The position numbers and the translations under genes were made by a program. 64,000 nt of DNA, taken from the NCBI GenBank assembly GCA_001828855.1, contig MHZT01000034.1, positions 186,001-250,000 on the forward strand, in the 5' to 3' direction. Each line of letters starts with the position of its first letter. The first letter of the stretch is position 1. Source of the DNA: Rhodobacterales bacterium RIFCSPHIGHO2_02_FULL_62_130 (lineage in GTDB: Bacteria; Pseudomonadota; Alphaproteobacteria; Rhodobacterales; Rhodobacteraceae). Positions 48,415-56,798 of the stretch are shown here, one piece after another. Below the pieces are notes generated by a model. The model saw only the letters and a program-made list of their open reading frames with translations. It did no database searches and was not told the DNA's origin.

Positions 48415-49116
48415 TCAGAACCCCGCAGCCGCCATCCACAGCGCATCCAGCGCGTCAAGTTCGGCGGGGTCGAAACGGTCGGCGACCTCCCAGTAACGCC
48501 CCGAGGCGACCATGTAGCCAAGGGCAGCCTCACGGGCCAAGGCGGCCTCTACCGCTTGCGGATCAAAGGCCACAGGCTGCACGCCTGCCAGATCGCCCAA
48601 CCCCACCCGCGGAAACACCAGCCGCGACGGCCCGTCCGACAGATTCACCATCGCACAGCCCGCCCGTGCCGCCAGCACCATCAGCCGCGCCGATTTCGCC
48701 TCAAGATTACGCAGCGTGATATCGGGGCGTAGGGGGTCTGGCGTGCCGGTGCCATAGAAATGGGTCGGGCCGCTGGCGGGATAGTGCATGTCACAGCCAA
48801 ATGCCGCGATCACGCGCGGGCGCAGGGCGTGCAGCGCCCAATAGGCGGCGGTAAAGGCCATGGTCGCGCCCGCATAGACAAAGCCGCCAAAGGTGTTCTG
48901 GGCCGGAACGAAATCATCCTCGGTGACAATCTGCTGACCCGCGCCCGCCTGCGGCACCCGAACTGCTGGAAAATCCCACGGATGGATCATCAGATCCCAG
49001 TCGGGCCGCAGCAGATAGGCGTTGTTGATGGCAAGGATGCGGTCAAAGCCCGCCTTCGGCCACTCACGCGCTTGAACCGCCTGCGGACCAGAGCCAAGCA
49101 TCAGAAGTATCGACAT
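48415..49116 (-). CDS. Hypothetical protein (possible DUF115-like fold)
   Basis: I cannot assign this 233-residue protein firmly. The N-terminal MLMLGSGPQAVQAREWPKAGFDRILAINNAYLLR-like start (read MSILLMLGSGPQ) and a central AALRPRVIAAFGCDMHYP-like segment recall proteins that fetch or compare named cellular objects (DUF115/MptE-like and some glycosyltransferase-related families). The Asp/Trp-rich RPDWDLMIHPWDFP and HYPASGPTHFYGTGTPDPL are distinctive. The C-terminal part is helical. No signal or membrane helix is visible. It lies upstream of xth on the same strand. Confidence 0.65.
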   Translation of the reverse strand: MSILLMLGSGPQAVQAREWPKAGFDRILAINNAYLLRPDWDLMIHPWDFPAVRVPQAGAGQQIVTEDDFVPAQNTFGGFVYAGATMAFTAAYWALHALRPRVIAAFGCDMHYPASGPTHFYGTGTPDPLRPDITLRNLEAKSARLMVLAARAGCAMVNLSDGPSRLVFPRVGLGDLAGVQPVAFDPQAVEAALAREAALGYMVASGRYWEVADRFDPAELDALDALWMAAAGF

Positions 49117-49175
49117 AATCCGGCCCCTTCATTCCAGAAAGGGCAGTTAGGGCGCGCCTCAAGCAAAGCCAGAGG

Positions 49176-49508
49176 TCAGATCGAGAAAGACGTGCCACAC
49201 CCGCAAGAACTGCTGGCATTCGGGTTTTCGATCACAAAGCGCGCGCCGATCAGCTCTTCGGTGAAATCGATCACCGCATTGGCCAGAAACGGCAGCGACA
49301 CCGCATCCACCAGCACCTTTTGGCCCGCGCCCTCCAGCACCAGATCATCCGCCGCCGGATCATCCAGCCGGATGTCATACTGAAATCCCGAACAGCCGCC
49401 ACCCTCGACCGCGACGCGCAGGGCCTTTTGCTCGCCCGTCAATTCGGCAATTTCGGCCAGCCGCGCAAAGGCACGGTCGGTTACACGCGGGGGCAGGGTC
49501 AGGTTCAT
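49176..49508 (-). CDS. erpA: A-type iron-sulfur carrier protein (ErpA/IscA family)
   Basis: The 110-residue protein carries Fe-S clusters to target enzymes. The three invariant cysteines are Cys39 (EGGGCSGFQYD) and Cys102/Cys104 (NASSSCGCGTSFSI). The fold segments ALRVAVEGGGCSGFQY and PFLANAVIDFTEELIGARFVIENPNA are textbook A-type. ErpA, IscA and SufA cannot be separated from the sequence alone. No isc/suf genes are adjacent. It is divergent from dgt by 74 bases. Confidence 0.92.
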   Translation of the reverse strand: MNLTLPPRVTDRAFARLAEIAELTGEQKALRVAVEGGGCSGFQYDIRLDDPAADDLVLEGAGQKVLVDAVSLPFLANAVIDFTEELIGARFVIENPNASSSCGCGTSFSI

Positions 49509-49582
49509 GGCATTTCCCTATCCAATCGGGGGTTTTCTCGAATATAGGGGAGGGGAACGCCTTGAACAAGAACGGTTCCTGA

Positions 49583-50746
49583 ATGCTTGCCGCCTTTGCC
49601 TGCCTGCCCGAAACCTCACGCGGGCGCCTTTACCCCGAACGCATGTCGTCCTTCCGTTCGCCGTTCCAACGCGACCGCGACCGCATCATCCATTCCTCGG
49701 CCTTCCGGCGGCTGAAGCACAAGACGCAAGTCTTCGTCGAACACGAAGGCGATTACTATCGCACCCGCCTGACCCATTCGATCGAGGTGGCGCAAGTGGC
49801 GCGCACCATCGCGGGCGTGCTTGGGCTGAACACCGATCTGGCCGAAGCCATCGCTCTGGCGCATGATCTGGGCCACACCCCCTTTGGCCACACCGGCGAG
49901 GATGCGCTGGCCGAGTTGATGCAACCCTATGGCGGCTTTGACCACAACGCGCAGGCGCTGCGGATCGTCACACGGCTGGAACGCCACTACGCCGATTTCG
50001 ACGGGCTGAACCTGACATGGGAGTCGCTTGAAGGCATCGCCAAGCATAACGGCCCCGTCACCGGCCCCAATGCCGACGCAAAACATGCTGGCCCGCTGCC
50101 CTATGCCTTGGCCGAGGTGAACGCGCTTTGGGATCTGGAACTGCACACCCACGCATCAGCCGAGGCGCAGGTGGCCGCCATCGCCGATGACGTGGCCTAT
50201 TCACACCACGATCTGCACGATGGCCTGCGCTCGGGCCTGTTCACCGAAGCCGATCTGATGGAATTGCCCGTCACCGGCCCCGCCTTTGCCGAGGTGGACG
50301 CGCTTTACCCCGGCCTCGACAAGATGCGCCGCAGGCATGAGGCATTGCGCCGCGTCTTTGGCCGCATGGTCGAGGATGTGATCGCGGTGGCCAAGAACCG
50401 CCTTGACGCCGCCCAACCCAAATCGGTCGAGGAAATCCGCCACCTTGGCACCACGGTGATCCGGTTCTCGAAACCGCTTTATCAGGAACTCAAGGCCATC
50501 CGCAGCTTCCTGTTCACCCGTATGTACCGCGCGCCTTCAGTGGTGGTGATGCGCAAGCAGGTAACCGAAGTCGTAAACGGCCTGTTCCCGCTTTACCTCG
50601 CGCAGCCCGATCTGCTGCCTGTCGAATGGCGGCAGGACATCGCCGCCGCCACTTCGGAAACCGAACTTGCCCGCATCGTTGCCGATTACGTCGCCGGCAT
50701 GACCGACCGCTTCGCGCTGCAGGAGGGCACCCGCCTGCTGGGCTAA
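49583..50746 (+). CDS. dgt: Deoxyguanosinetriphosphate triphosphohydrolase-like protein
   Basis: The 387-residue HD-domain enzyme removes triphosphate from dNTPs, limiting nucleotide pools. It starts MLAAFACLPETSRGRLYPERM. FRRLKHKTQVFVEHEGDYYRTRLTHSIEVAQ, then AEAIALAHDLGHTPFGHTGEDALAELM, supply the H…HD…D metal ligands. FDHNAQALRIVTRLE, DDVAYSHHDLHDGLRSGLF and the C-terminal QPDLLPVEWRQD follow the alphaproteobacterial dGTPase-like type 2 pattern. It is convergent with dsbB across a repeat box. Confidence 0.93.
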   Translation: MLAAFACLPETSRGRLYPERMSSFRSPFQRDRDRIIHSSAFRRLKHKTQVFVEHEGDYYRTRLTHSIEVAQVARTIAGVLGLNTDLAEAIALAHDLGHTPFGHTGEDALAELMQPYGGFDHNAQALRIVTRLERHYADFDGLNLTWESLEGIAKHNGPVTGPNADAKHAGPLPYALAEVNALWDLELHTHASAEAQVAAIADDVAYSHHDLHDGLRSGLFTEADLMELPVTGPAFAEVDALYPGLDKMRRRHEALRRVFGRMVEDVIAVAKNRLDAAQPKSVEEIRHLGTTVIRFSKPLYQELKAIRSFLFTRMYRAPSVVVMRKQVTEVVNGLFPLYLAQPDLLPVEWRQDIAAATSETELARIVADYVAGMTDRFALQEGTRLLG

Positions 50747-50750
50747 AGCC

Positions 50751-50802
50751 CATTCACCTTGGCAAAAATACTCACGGGGGTCAGGGGGCAGTCGGCCCCC
50801 TG
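50751..50802. repeat. Intergenic box, half form (copy 3)
   Basis: Beginning five bases after the dgt stop, CATTCACCTTGGCAAAAATA is followed by CTCACGGGGGT and an 8-bp hairpin (CAGGGGGC at 50782-50789 with GCCCCCTG at 50795-50802). It is the same family as the boxes at 12.0 and 25.7 kb, here with an altered hairpin. Confidence 0.65.
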
Positions 50803-50828
50803 CGGCCAGCCGTCCTCACAACCCTCAC

Positions 50829-50850
50829 GTAGGTCGGGGTTCACCCCGAC
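50829..50850. repeat. REP-like hairpin with GTAG head
   Basis: GTAG is followed by GTCGGGG-TTCA-CCCCGAC, a 7-bp stem. A GTAG head on a small hairpin is the hallmark of REP elements mobilised by RAYT (TnpA-REP) proteins. It sits between convergent dgt and dsbB next to box copy 3. No RAYT gene is in the window. Confidence 0.6.
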
Positions 50851-50866
50851 TCCCTCGACCGTGCCC

Positions 50867-51331
50867 CTAAGCCTTACGCGCCGCCGCCAGCCACACAACC
50901 GCCAGCCCCACCGAGACGATGCCGTTCCACCCCGCCATCGAAATCCCCAGCATCTGCCATGCTATCGCATCACAGCGCACCGGCCCGCCGACGCTGACAT
51001 CGGTGTTCAGCAGATCCGTCGCCGACACGCCCTCCAGCGCGTTGACAGTGCAAGACGCCAGACCTTCCCACCATGTCTGCTCCACGCCCACATGAAACAG
51101 CGCGATTGCCGCCGTGGTCAGCGCCGCCAGCGCCCCCAGCAGCGGCCAGATCCGCCCACCAAGGCTGATCCCCAGCGCGCCAAGCAGCACCGCCGCCGCA
51201 TGGGGCCAGCGCTGCCACAGGCACAGCACACAGGGCAACAGGCCGCCGATATACTGGAACGCAAACGCCCCCAGCAGCATCGCAAGCGACCCCGCTGCCG
51301 CCAGCAGGATCAAGCCATTCCGTGTCATCAT
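50867..51331 (-). CDS. dsbB: Disulfide bond formation protein DsbB
   Basis: DsbB reoxidises DsbA and passes electrons to quinones at the inner membrane. The 154-residue, four-helix protein has the quinone-side pair Cys34-Cys37 in LPCVLCLWQRWPH and the periplasmic pair Cys94 (LASCTVNALEG) and Cys120 (PVRCDAIAW). Its double ATG start overlaps the stop of the YqaA-type gene. It is alphaproteobacterial in style, with a longer periplasmic loop between helices 3 and 4. dsbA is not here. Confidence 0.92.
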   Translation of the reverse strand: MMTRNGLILLAAAGSLAMLLGAFAFQYIGGLLPCVLCLWQRWPHAAAVLLGALGISLGGRIWPLLGALAALTTAAIALFHVGVEQTWWEGLASCTVNALEGVSATDLLNTDVSVGGPVRCDAIAWQMLGISMAGWNGIVSVGLAVVWLAAARKA

Positions 51332-51915
51332 CCCATCACCTTCAATCCGACCCAGACCAGCACCACCAGCCCAAGCACCGCCAGCCCGATCAGTGCCATC
51401 CGCTTTTCGATGAACACCGCCATCGCCTGCCCGTAGCGCTGCAACAGATAGGCCAAAAGATAAAACCGACCGCCCCGCGCCACGATGGCCGACAGGATGA
51501 ACCATTTCAGATCGAATGACACCAGCCCTGACAAAATCGTGACCACCTTCATCGGCGGCAGATGTGTCAGCCCCGATGTCACCAGCATCACCAAAATCGC
51601 CGTATCGCCGGTCTGTGACTTCAGCGCATCAAACGCCGCCATCTTGCCGTAAAACTCCAGCAGGGGGGCTGCTACCAGATCAAAGGCGTAATGCCCGATC
51701 ATCCAGCCGAAAACCCCGCCCAGCACCGATGTCACCGTGGCAATCAACGCAAAGCGCCACGCCTGATCGGGTTTCGCCAGCACCATCGGAATGAACAGCA
51801 CATCCGCCGGGATCGGAAACACCGAGCTTTCCACGAAACTTACCGTCCCCATCGCCACAGGCGCATGGCGCGAGCCTGCCCAACGCAGTGTCCAGTCATA
51901 CAGCTTGCGAAACAT
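51328..51915 (-). CDS. YqaA/DedA-type membrane protein
   Basis: The 195-residue protein starts at ATG 51915 (MFRKLYDWTLRWAGSRHAPVA) and belongs to the YqaA branch of the VTT/DedA (SNARE-associated) superfamily. Hallmarks are GTVSFVESSVFPIPADVLFIPMVLA, LGGVFGWMIGHYAFD and the amphipathic re-entrant-like segment VMLVTSGLTHLPPMKVVTILSGL. DedA relatives flip undecaprenyl phosphate or lipids and influence membrane potential; YqaA function is unproven. It is coupled to dsbB, with overlapping stop and start, suggesting a shared membrane-homeostasis role. Confidence 0.88.
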   Translation of the reverse strand: MFRKLYDWTLRWAGSRHAPVAMGTVSFVESSVFPIPADVLFIPMVLAKPDQAWRFALIATVTSVLGGVFGWMIGHYAFDLVAAPLLEFYGKMAAFDALKSQTGDTAILVMLVTSGLTHLPPMKVVTILSGLVSFDLKWFILSAIVARGGRFYLLAYLLQRYGQAMAVFIEKRMALIGLAVLGLVVLVWVGLKVMG

Positions 51916-52054
51916 CGCGGTCTCCTGATCCAGCGCGGTCCTTTGGCCACGGCGCGCAAGCGCGGTCAAGCCGCATCGCCACGGCCTGCAACAAGATTGT
52001 GCTTCGCCCCCTGCGCGGTATGCTAGGCCTGATGATCTTGAGGGGACGCGTGGG

Positions 52055-52903
52055 ATGGAATGGCGCGGGCGTCGCGGCAGCGGCAATATCGAAGATCGGC
52101 GCTCTGCGCGCGGGACCGCGCGGGCAGGGGGCATTGGCGGGCTTGGCCTGATCGCGGTGCTGGTGATCGGCTATTTCCTTGGAATCGATGTGACGCCTTT
52201 GTTGCAGGATACCGCCGCACCTCCCCGCAGCGGCCCTGTCGAGATGACCGCACAGGATCGCGCAGCAGGAGAATTTGTCTCGGTCGTTCTGGCGGATACC
52301 GAAGACATCTGGGCGCAGGTATTTGCCGACCAGATCGGGCGCAGCTATGATCCGGCCACACTGGTGCTCTACAAGGGCGTCACGGCCTCGCCCTGTGGCA
52401 ATGCTTCGGGGGCGACGGGACCGTTCTATTGTCCGGGGGATCGCAAAGTGTATCTGGACACCGATTTCTTCACCACGATGGAACAGCAGCTTGGCGCGCA
52501 GGGCGATTTTGCCATGGCCTATGTTGTCGCCCATGAAATCGCCCATCATGTGCAGGACGAACTTGGCATTCTTGGTCAGGCCAACGCGGTGCGCGCCCGC
52601 GTCTCGCAGGCCGACAGCAACCAGATTTCGGTGCGGATCGAACTTCAGGCCGATTGCCTGTCGGGGATCTGGGCGCGGCAGGTGTCCAAGACCTTCGGCA
52701 CCATCCAGAAGGGCGATTTCGAAGAGGCCGTGAACGCCGCCCGCCAGATCGGCGACGATACCCTGCAAAGGAACGCAGGCCAGCGCCCGATGCCGCACAC
52801 CTTCACCCATGGCACTGCGGCCCAGCGGTCGGGCTGGTTCCTGCGCGGGCTGAAATCGGGCGATCTGGGCGATTGCGACACCTTCGCCGCCAAAAAACTG
52901 TAG
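52055..52903 (+). CDS. Neutral zinc metallopeptidase (YpfJ family)
   Basis: The 282-residue membrane-anchored protein has an N-terminal disordered cationic region and one helix (GGIGGLGLIAVLVIGYFLG, about 25-43). The zinc peptidase motif HEIAHH (His160, Glu161, His164) lies in MAYVVAHEIAHHVQDELG, with the downstream ligand in IELQADCLSGIWA. These are family hallmarks (Zn_peptidase_2/YpfJ). Pro- and eukaryotic members are uncharacterised putative proteases. The catalytic domain would be periplasmic. The tRNA-Leu gene follows, after 66 bases. Confidence 0.88.
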   Translation: MEWRGRRGSGNIEDRRSARGTARAGGIGGLGLIAVLVIGYFLGIDVTPLLQDTAAPPRSGPVEMTAQDRAAGEFVSVVLADTEDIWAQVFADQIGRSYDPATLVLYKGVTASPCGNASGATGPFYCPGDRKVYLDTDFFTTMEQQLGAQGDFAMAYVVAHEIAHHVQDELGILGQANAVRARVSQADSNQISVRIELQADCLSGIWARQVSKTFGTIQKGDFEEAVNAARQIGDDTLQRNAGQRPMPHTFTHGTAAQRSGWFLRGLKSGDLGDCDTFAAKKL

Positions 52904-52969
52904 CGATTGCAAAAGGCGGGGCGCAGGTGCTTGACTTCCCCCCCATGCCTCAAATATCCACAGCGCCGA

Positions 52970-53053
52970 GCGGGCGTGGCGGAATGGTAGACGCGACAGA
53001 CTCAAACTCTGTTTCCTCACGGAGTGTCGGTTCGAGTCCGACCGCCCGCACCA
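52970..53053 (+). tRNA. tRNA-Leu (CAA)
   Basis: The 7-bp acceptor stem GCGGGCG (52970-52976) pairs with CGCCCGC (53043-53049), followed by A and encoded CCA. The anticodon stem ACAGA/TCTGT encloses the loop CTCAAAC with anticodon CAA at 53003-53005, so it reads UUG. A long variable arm (class II) and the T-arm GTCGG-TTCGAGT-CCGAC are present. Confidence 0.96.
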
Positions 53054-53055
53054 GA

Positions 53056-53081
53056 TCCGGCCAATGACGCCGGACCCTTTT
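53056..53081 (+). terminator. Terminator after tRNA-Leu
   Basis: TCCGGC (53056-53061) pairs with GCCGGA (53069-53074) around a 7-base loop, followed by CCC and four T residues, directly after the tRNA CCA end. Confidence 0.75.
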
Positions 53082-53893
53082 CCAAGAACTTGTTTCGCGC
53101 TGTGTCTGTTTCGCTGGACGGCGCTTTCGCCCTTATAAAACCGCCGCCCGCGCAGGGCTTGGCCGTGATGCGGTATCTAAAGTGATTCGGTGTTTGTTAG
53201 GGTTAACAGTGCTTTGCCCGACGACGGAGCACCCGAAAACATGGAATTGGTATCAAATGGGAAACATAATTTTCCCGATTGCGGCATGAAAATGGCAAGA
53301 CCGAGACGCAGCGTTAATCGGCCGCAGCAGCAAGGCTTTGTATCATATTGGGATACGATGCAATTGCACGGCCCTGACCGGAAATATCGGAAGAAGTAAT
53401 GTTCCTTGGGGTTTGCGATGCGTTCTTGCCAGATCGCCATGACCAAAGCCGCAACAATCCATCCCCTTGGCGGGATTTTCCGTCCTCAAACTTGGGGTGT
53501 AGAGCCGGCTCTTTGCCCCAAGGGTGGCGAGAATACGATGTTTTTTGCTTCCCGTCGGCCTTCACGGGGGGTATTCATGAGGTGTTCCACTCTGTGGGGC
53601 AATTGTGGCCGTGGGGGCGGTTGTTTTGTGGTGTCGCGCGTCAAAGCGCGGATGAGTGAGAAGAATGCTGCCAAATAGCCCTGTCGAAAGATAGGGTGCC
53701 TATTTTCTGGTTCACGGAATCAAGGCGGGGCGCCTTTGCCCCATTTGTTTGCATATCCTTGCACACCCTTTCGACAGGCCATCATGGTGTCGGTCCGGTT
53801 TTTCCGGTCGCGCCCATGCGGTCGGGCCGTGGTTTTGGCCCGTCGGGACGAGGATCGGACGAAGGCGGGGAACCGGCCTTCTGAATAACGAGG
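53082..53893. other. Gene-poor intergenic region after tRNA-Leu
   Basis: About 800 bases without a convincing gene, visibly less GC-rich than the surroundings. Short ORFs on both strands (up to about 90 codons) lack Shine-Dalgarno sequences, domain-like composition or codon bias. Small palindromes such as GTATC-N7-GATAC (53340-53356) occur. The last 150 bases should contain the promoter of the first RTX-Hint gene. No tRNA 3'-end duplication (att site) was found. Confidence 0.6.
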
Positions 53894-53902
53894 ATGATGA
53901 CC

Positions 53903-56467
53903 ATGCCAGTTTTCGCGCTTTACAATCTGGACGACGCCGGAACCACCGCCAATGACAGCGCCGCTGGAAACGGGGCGCAGAACGGTGTCTACATGAACGG
54001 CGCGGATTCGGACGGATCGCGGGTGGTGTTGGACGGTGTGAACGACATCGTGAAAATCTACCCCGATGACAGTTTCCAGATGGATCGCGGCACGCTGGCG
54101 ATTGATTTCACCTTGTCGGGCGAACCGCTTGACGGCACGCAAACCGTGCTGTCGCGGGATTCCATCGGGCAAACGTCCGGTGGCTATCACATTGATATTC
54201 TTGCCAACGGTTCGGTGGTGATTAGCCATGAAACCGCGACCGGCACGCAGACCTTTGGCACGGCGGCCGGTTTCGCCAGCCCCGGCGATCATATCTCGCT
54301 TAGCTATTCGTGGGATCAGACAGGCTCTGGCGGGGCCTTGGCGATTGACAACCTGACCGATGGCAGCAGCTTTAATCAGGACGTGCCGAACACCCTGACA
54401 ATGGATATGGGCCTGCAAAACCAGCCTTGGATCATCGGCGCGGGCCAACCCTTGTCGAACCCGCTGCAATTGAACGACATCAATCAGCATTTTTCCGGCA
54501 CGGTCACGACCTTCTCGCTGTCGGACACTGTCGATAATTGCAGTGACGAGACCGACGACGACGCGCATGACGAAGATGAAGACGACGACCATCACGGGCA
54601 TGACGACGACAAGGACGGTGACGACGACCACGAGGACGACGACGACAAGGATGGCGACGACGACCGCGAGGACGACGACGACAAGGATGGCGACGACGAC
54701 CACGAGGATGACGACGGCAAGGACGGCGACGACGACCGCGAGGATGACGACGACAAGGACGATGACTGCGACACGCCAAAGCGGGACGGGATTGTCAACG
54801 GCACCACAGCGGGCGATCTGATCAACGCCGCCTATCTGGGTGACAATGACGGCGACCGTGTCGATGCGTTTGACGCGCTTCTGGCCGGCGATGCCCCCAA
54901 TGACGACCGCATCCTTGCGGGCGAAGGCAATGACACCATCTTTGCCGGTCTTGGTGATGACTCGGTGATGGCTGGCACGGGCAACGATTACGCCGCTGGC
55001 GGTCTGGGCGATGACTCGATCTGGGGTCAGGACGGCGATGACACGCTGATCGGCAGCGAAGGCAATGACTTGCTGAAGGGCGAGGATGGCAACGACTATA
55101 TCGACAGCCGGGGTGGTGGCGTGCTGCCCCTGCCGGATCTGGGCTATCCCCTTCTTTACCCCTCCGATCTGAACCCGTCGAACGATCTGGATACGGTCTA
55201 TGGCGGCTCGGGTGTCGATACGATCCTGACCGGCGATGATGCGGATGTGATTTATGGCGGCGCGGGTGCCGACGTGATCGACGCAGGCTTTGATGCCGAC
55301 ACGGTCTATGGCGATGACGGCAGCGACACCATCATCGGGGCCGAAGGCTCGGATCTGATCGATGGCGGCGAGGGCGGCGATCTGATCTATGGCGGCTATG
55401 GTCCCGACGTGCCGGATTCGGTCAATTTTCTGGACGCCACCGATCTGCGCCCCGAAAATGGCCGTGACACGATCCTTGGCGGCGCTGGCAATGACACCAT
55501 CCTGGGTCAGGACGACGATGACAGCATCGACGGCGGGACCGGCGATGACGTGATCGATGGCGGCATCGACGAAGACGTGATCCGTGGCGATGCGGGCCAT
55601 GACGCGATCACCGGCGGGGCCGGGGCAGACGTCTCCTATGGCGGCGCTGACCGCGATACGTTCCTTGTCGGATCGGCCGCAGATGGCGCGGGCGATCAGG
55701 TCTATGGCGGGGCCGAGGGCGATGACTTTGACAGCCTTGACCTGACCGGCGCAGGCCGTCACCGCATGGTCAATGTGGTGACCGACAGCGATGGCAACGG
55801 CATCGATGGCACCGTTGAATTCCTTGACACCGATGGCAATGTTACCGGCAGCCTGAACTTCAACAATATCGAAGAGGTGATCCCCTGCTTTACCCCCGGC
55901 ACGCTGATTGCGACGCCGAAGGGCGAGGTTCCGGTGGAATCGCTGCGCGCAGGCGACCGCATCATCACCCGTGACAACGGTATTCAGACCATCCGCTGGG
56001 CGGGTCAAAAGGCCATGAGCCGGGCCGATCTGGCCGCTAATCCGCATTTGAAGCCGGTGCTGATCCGGGCTGGCAGCCTTGGCAACGGCCTGCCGGAACG
56101 TGACATGATGGTTTCGCCGAACCACCGTATGCTGGTCGCCAACGACCGCACCGCGCTGTATTTCGATGAACACGAGGTGCTGGTTTCGGCCAAGCATCTG
56201 ATCACATCGGCAGGGGTGCAGACGGTGGATAGCCTTGGCACCACCTATATCCACTTCATGTTTGACCGCCATGAAGTCGTGTTGTCGAACGGGGCCTGGA
56301 CCGAAAGCTTCCAGCCCGGCGATTTCACGCTCAAGGGTATGGGCAACGCGCAGCGCGGCGAAATCTATGATCTGTTCCCGGAGTTGAAAACCGAAGCAGG
56401 TCTGCAGGATTATGCCGCCGCCCGCCGCACCCTGAAGCGCCACGAGGCTGTGCTTCTTGCACGCTAG
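53903..56467 (+). CDS. RTX calcium-binding protein with C-terminal Hint domain (1)
   Basis: I choose ATG 53903 (MPVFALYNLDDAG), nine bases after ACGAGG; in-frame ATGs at 53894 and 53897 are too close to it. The 854-residue protein has three parts. A concanavalin/LamG-like beta-sandwich covers about residues 10-205 (FTLSGEPLDGTQTVLSRDS…GGYHIDILANG). An Asp-rich spacer (about 220-295) precedes many RTX nonapeptides (GGxGxDxx, about 335-600). A Hint_2-type domain starts at Cys662 in CFTPGTLIATPKGEVPVESL, with SPNHRMLV and EVLVSAKHL. It is predicted to be secreted and Ca-dependent. No signal peptide or type I secretion genes are seen here. The C-terminus resembles that of the next protein. Confidence 0.88.
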   Translation: MPVFALYNLDDAGTTANDSAAGNGAQNGVYMNGADSDGSRVVLDGVNDIVKIYPDDSFQMDRGTLAIDFTLSGEPLDGTQTVLSRDSIGQTSGGYHIDILANGSVVISHETATGTQTFGTAAGFASPGDHISLSYSWDQTGSGGALAIDNLTDGSSFNQDVPNTLTMDMGLQNQPWIIGAGQPLSNPLQLNDINQHFSGTVTTFSLSDTVDNCSDETDDDAHDEDEDDDHHGHDDDKDGDDDHEDDDDKDGDDDREDDDDKDGDDDHEDDDGKDGDDDREDDDDKDDDCDTPKRDGIVNGTTAGDLINAAYLGDNDGDRVDAFDALLAGDAPNDDRILAGEGNDTIFAGLGDDSVMAGTGNDYAAGGLGDDSIWGQDGDDTLIGSEGNDLLKGEDGNDYIDSRGGGVLPLPDLGYPLLYPSDLNPSNDLDTVYGGSGVDTILTGDDADVIYGGAGADVIDAGFDADTVYGDDGSDTIIGAEGSDLIDGGEGGDLIYGGYGPDVPDSVNFLDATDLRPENGRDTILGGAGNDTILGQDDDDSIDGGTGDDVIDGGIDEDVIRGDAGHDAITGGAGADVSYGGADRDTFLVGSAADGAGDQVYGGAEGDDFDSLDLTGAGRHRMVNVVTDSDGNGIDGTVEFLDTDGNVTGSLNFNNIEEVIPCFTPGTLIATPKGEVPVESLRAGDRIITRDNGIQTIRWAGQKAMSRADLAANPHLKPVLIRAGSLGNGLPERDMMVSPNHRMLVANDRTALYFDEHEVLVSAKHLITSAGVQTVDSLGTTYIHFMFDRHEVVLSNGAWTESFQPGDFTLKGMGNAQRGEIYDLFPELKTEAGLQDYAAARRTLKRHEAVLLAR
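54608..54772 (+). repeat. 36-bp tandem repeat encoding an Asp-rich spacer
   Basis: Four 36-bp units (54608, 54644, 54680, 54716) and a partial fifth encode the 12-residue period DKDGDDD(H/R)EDDD, with alternating His/Arg. Units differ mainly at third positions. The result is a strongly acidic, likely Ca-binding or disordered linker in the RTX-Hint protein. Confidence 0.92.
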
Positions 56468-56499
56468 GCTTACAGCCCTGCGGGGCGCATGATCGACCT

Positions 56500-56526
56500 A
56501 AAGGGGCTTTGTTTCAAAGCCCCTTT
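56500..56526 (+). terminator. Terminator-like hairpin after the first RTX-Hint gene
   Basis: AAAGGGGCTTTG (56500-56511) pairs perfectly with CAAAGCCCCTTT (56515-56526), loop TTT, 12 bp. It lies 33 bases past the stop. The T-run is only the stem's own TTT, so efficiency is uncertain. Confidence 0.65.
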
Positions 56527-56798
56527 ATGCTGTGCGGTGCCGCAATCCGGCCCGATTCCATCCCGAATAAGCCCCAGAGCGCCCGCCTTTTGGTCATGAA
56601 CTTTCGTTAGGTATCAAGATCAGGCCCCCAACCGCGTATCGGATCGGGGAAGATTTTGGTTGGTGACGGCGGATGCAAAGATCGCGGCACATAGCGCAAA
56701 GACCGGAGCGGCCACCGCGGGCCTTGTCCGGTTTTCGCCGGTGCCCCACAGCGCCAAGGCCCCCTATCGGGCAATCAGGCGGCGTGAAGGGGTAAGTC
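56527..56798. other. Intergenic region between the two RTX-Hint genes
   Basis: This stretch has no convincing gene or strong structure. A loose Shine-Dalgarno (AAGGGG at 56788-56793) precedes the second RTX-Hint start. The presence of a hairpin upstream suggests the second gene has its own promoter here, which I could not identify. Confidence 0.5.

Noticed and set aside
52921-52975. Another copy of the CAAATA box at about 52950 (CTCAAATATCCACAGCGC)
   Set aside because: It shares only CAAATA and lacks the hairpin and CTTGG motif, so it is not counted in the family.
53034-53053. Possible att site from the tRNA-Leu 3' end
   Set aside because: I found no second copy of the tRNA 3' end or any integrase in the window, so no integrated element is supported.
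53177-53678. Several 60-90 codon ORFs on both strands downstream of tRNA-Leu
   Set aside because: No Shine-Dalgarno, no consistent frame and no recognisable residues; the region is reported as gene-poor instead.
54592-54825. Ser-rich and Arg-rich short ORFs across the Asp-rich tract
   Set aside because: They are other-frame readings of the 36-bp tandem repeat; no start signals or homology.
53720-56443. A 907-codon open frame antisense to the first RTX-Hint gene, ending in hydrophobic Val-rich repeats
   Set aside because: It is the mirror of the Asp codons and RTX repeats (GAC/GTC). The forward frame has real LamG, RTX and Hint motifs.
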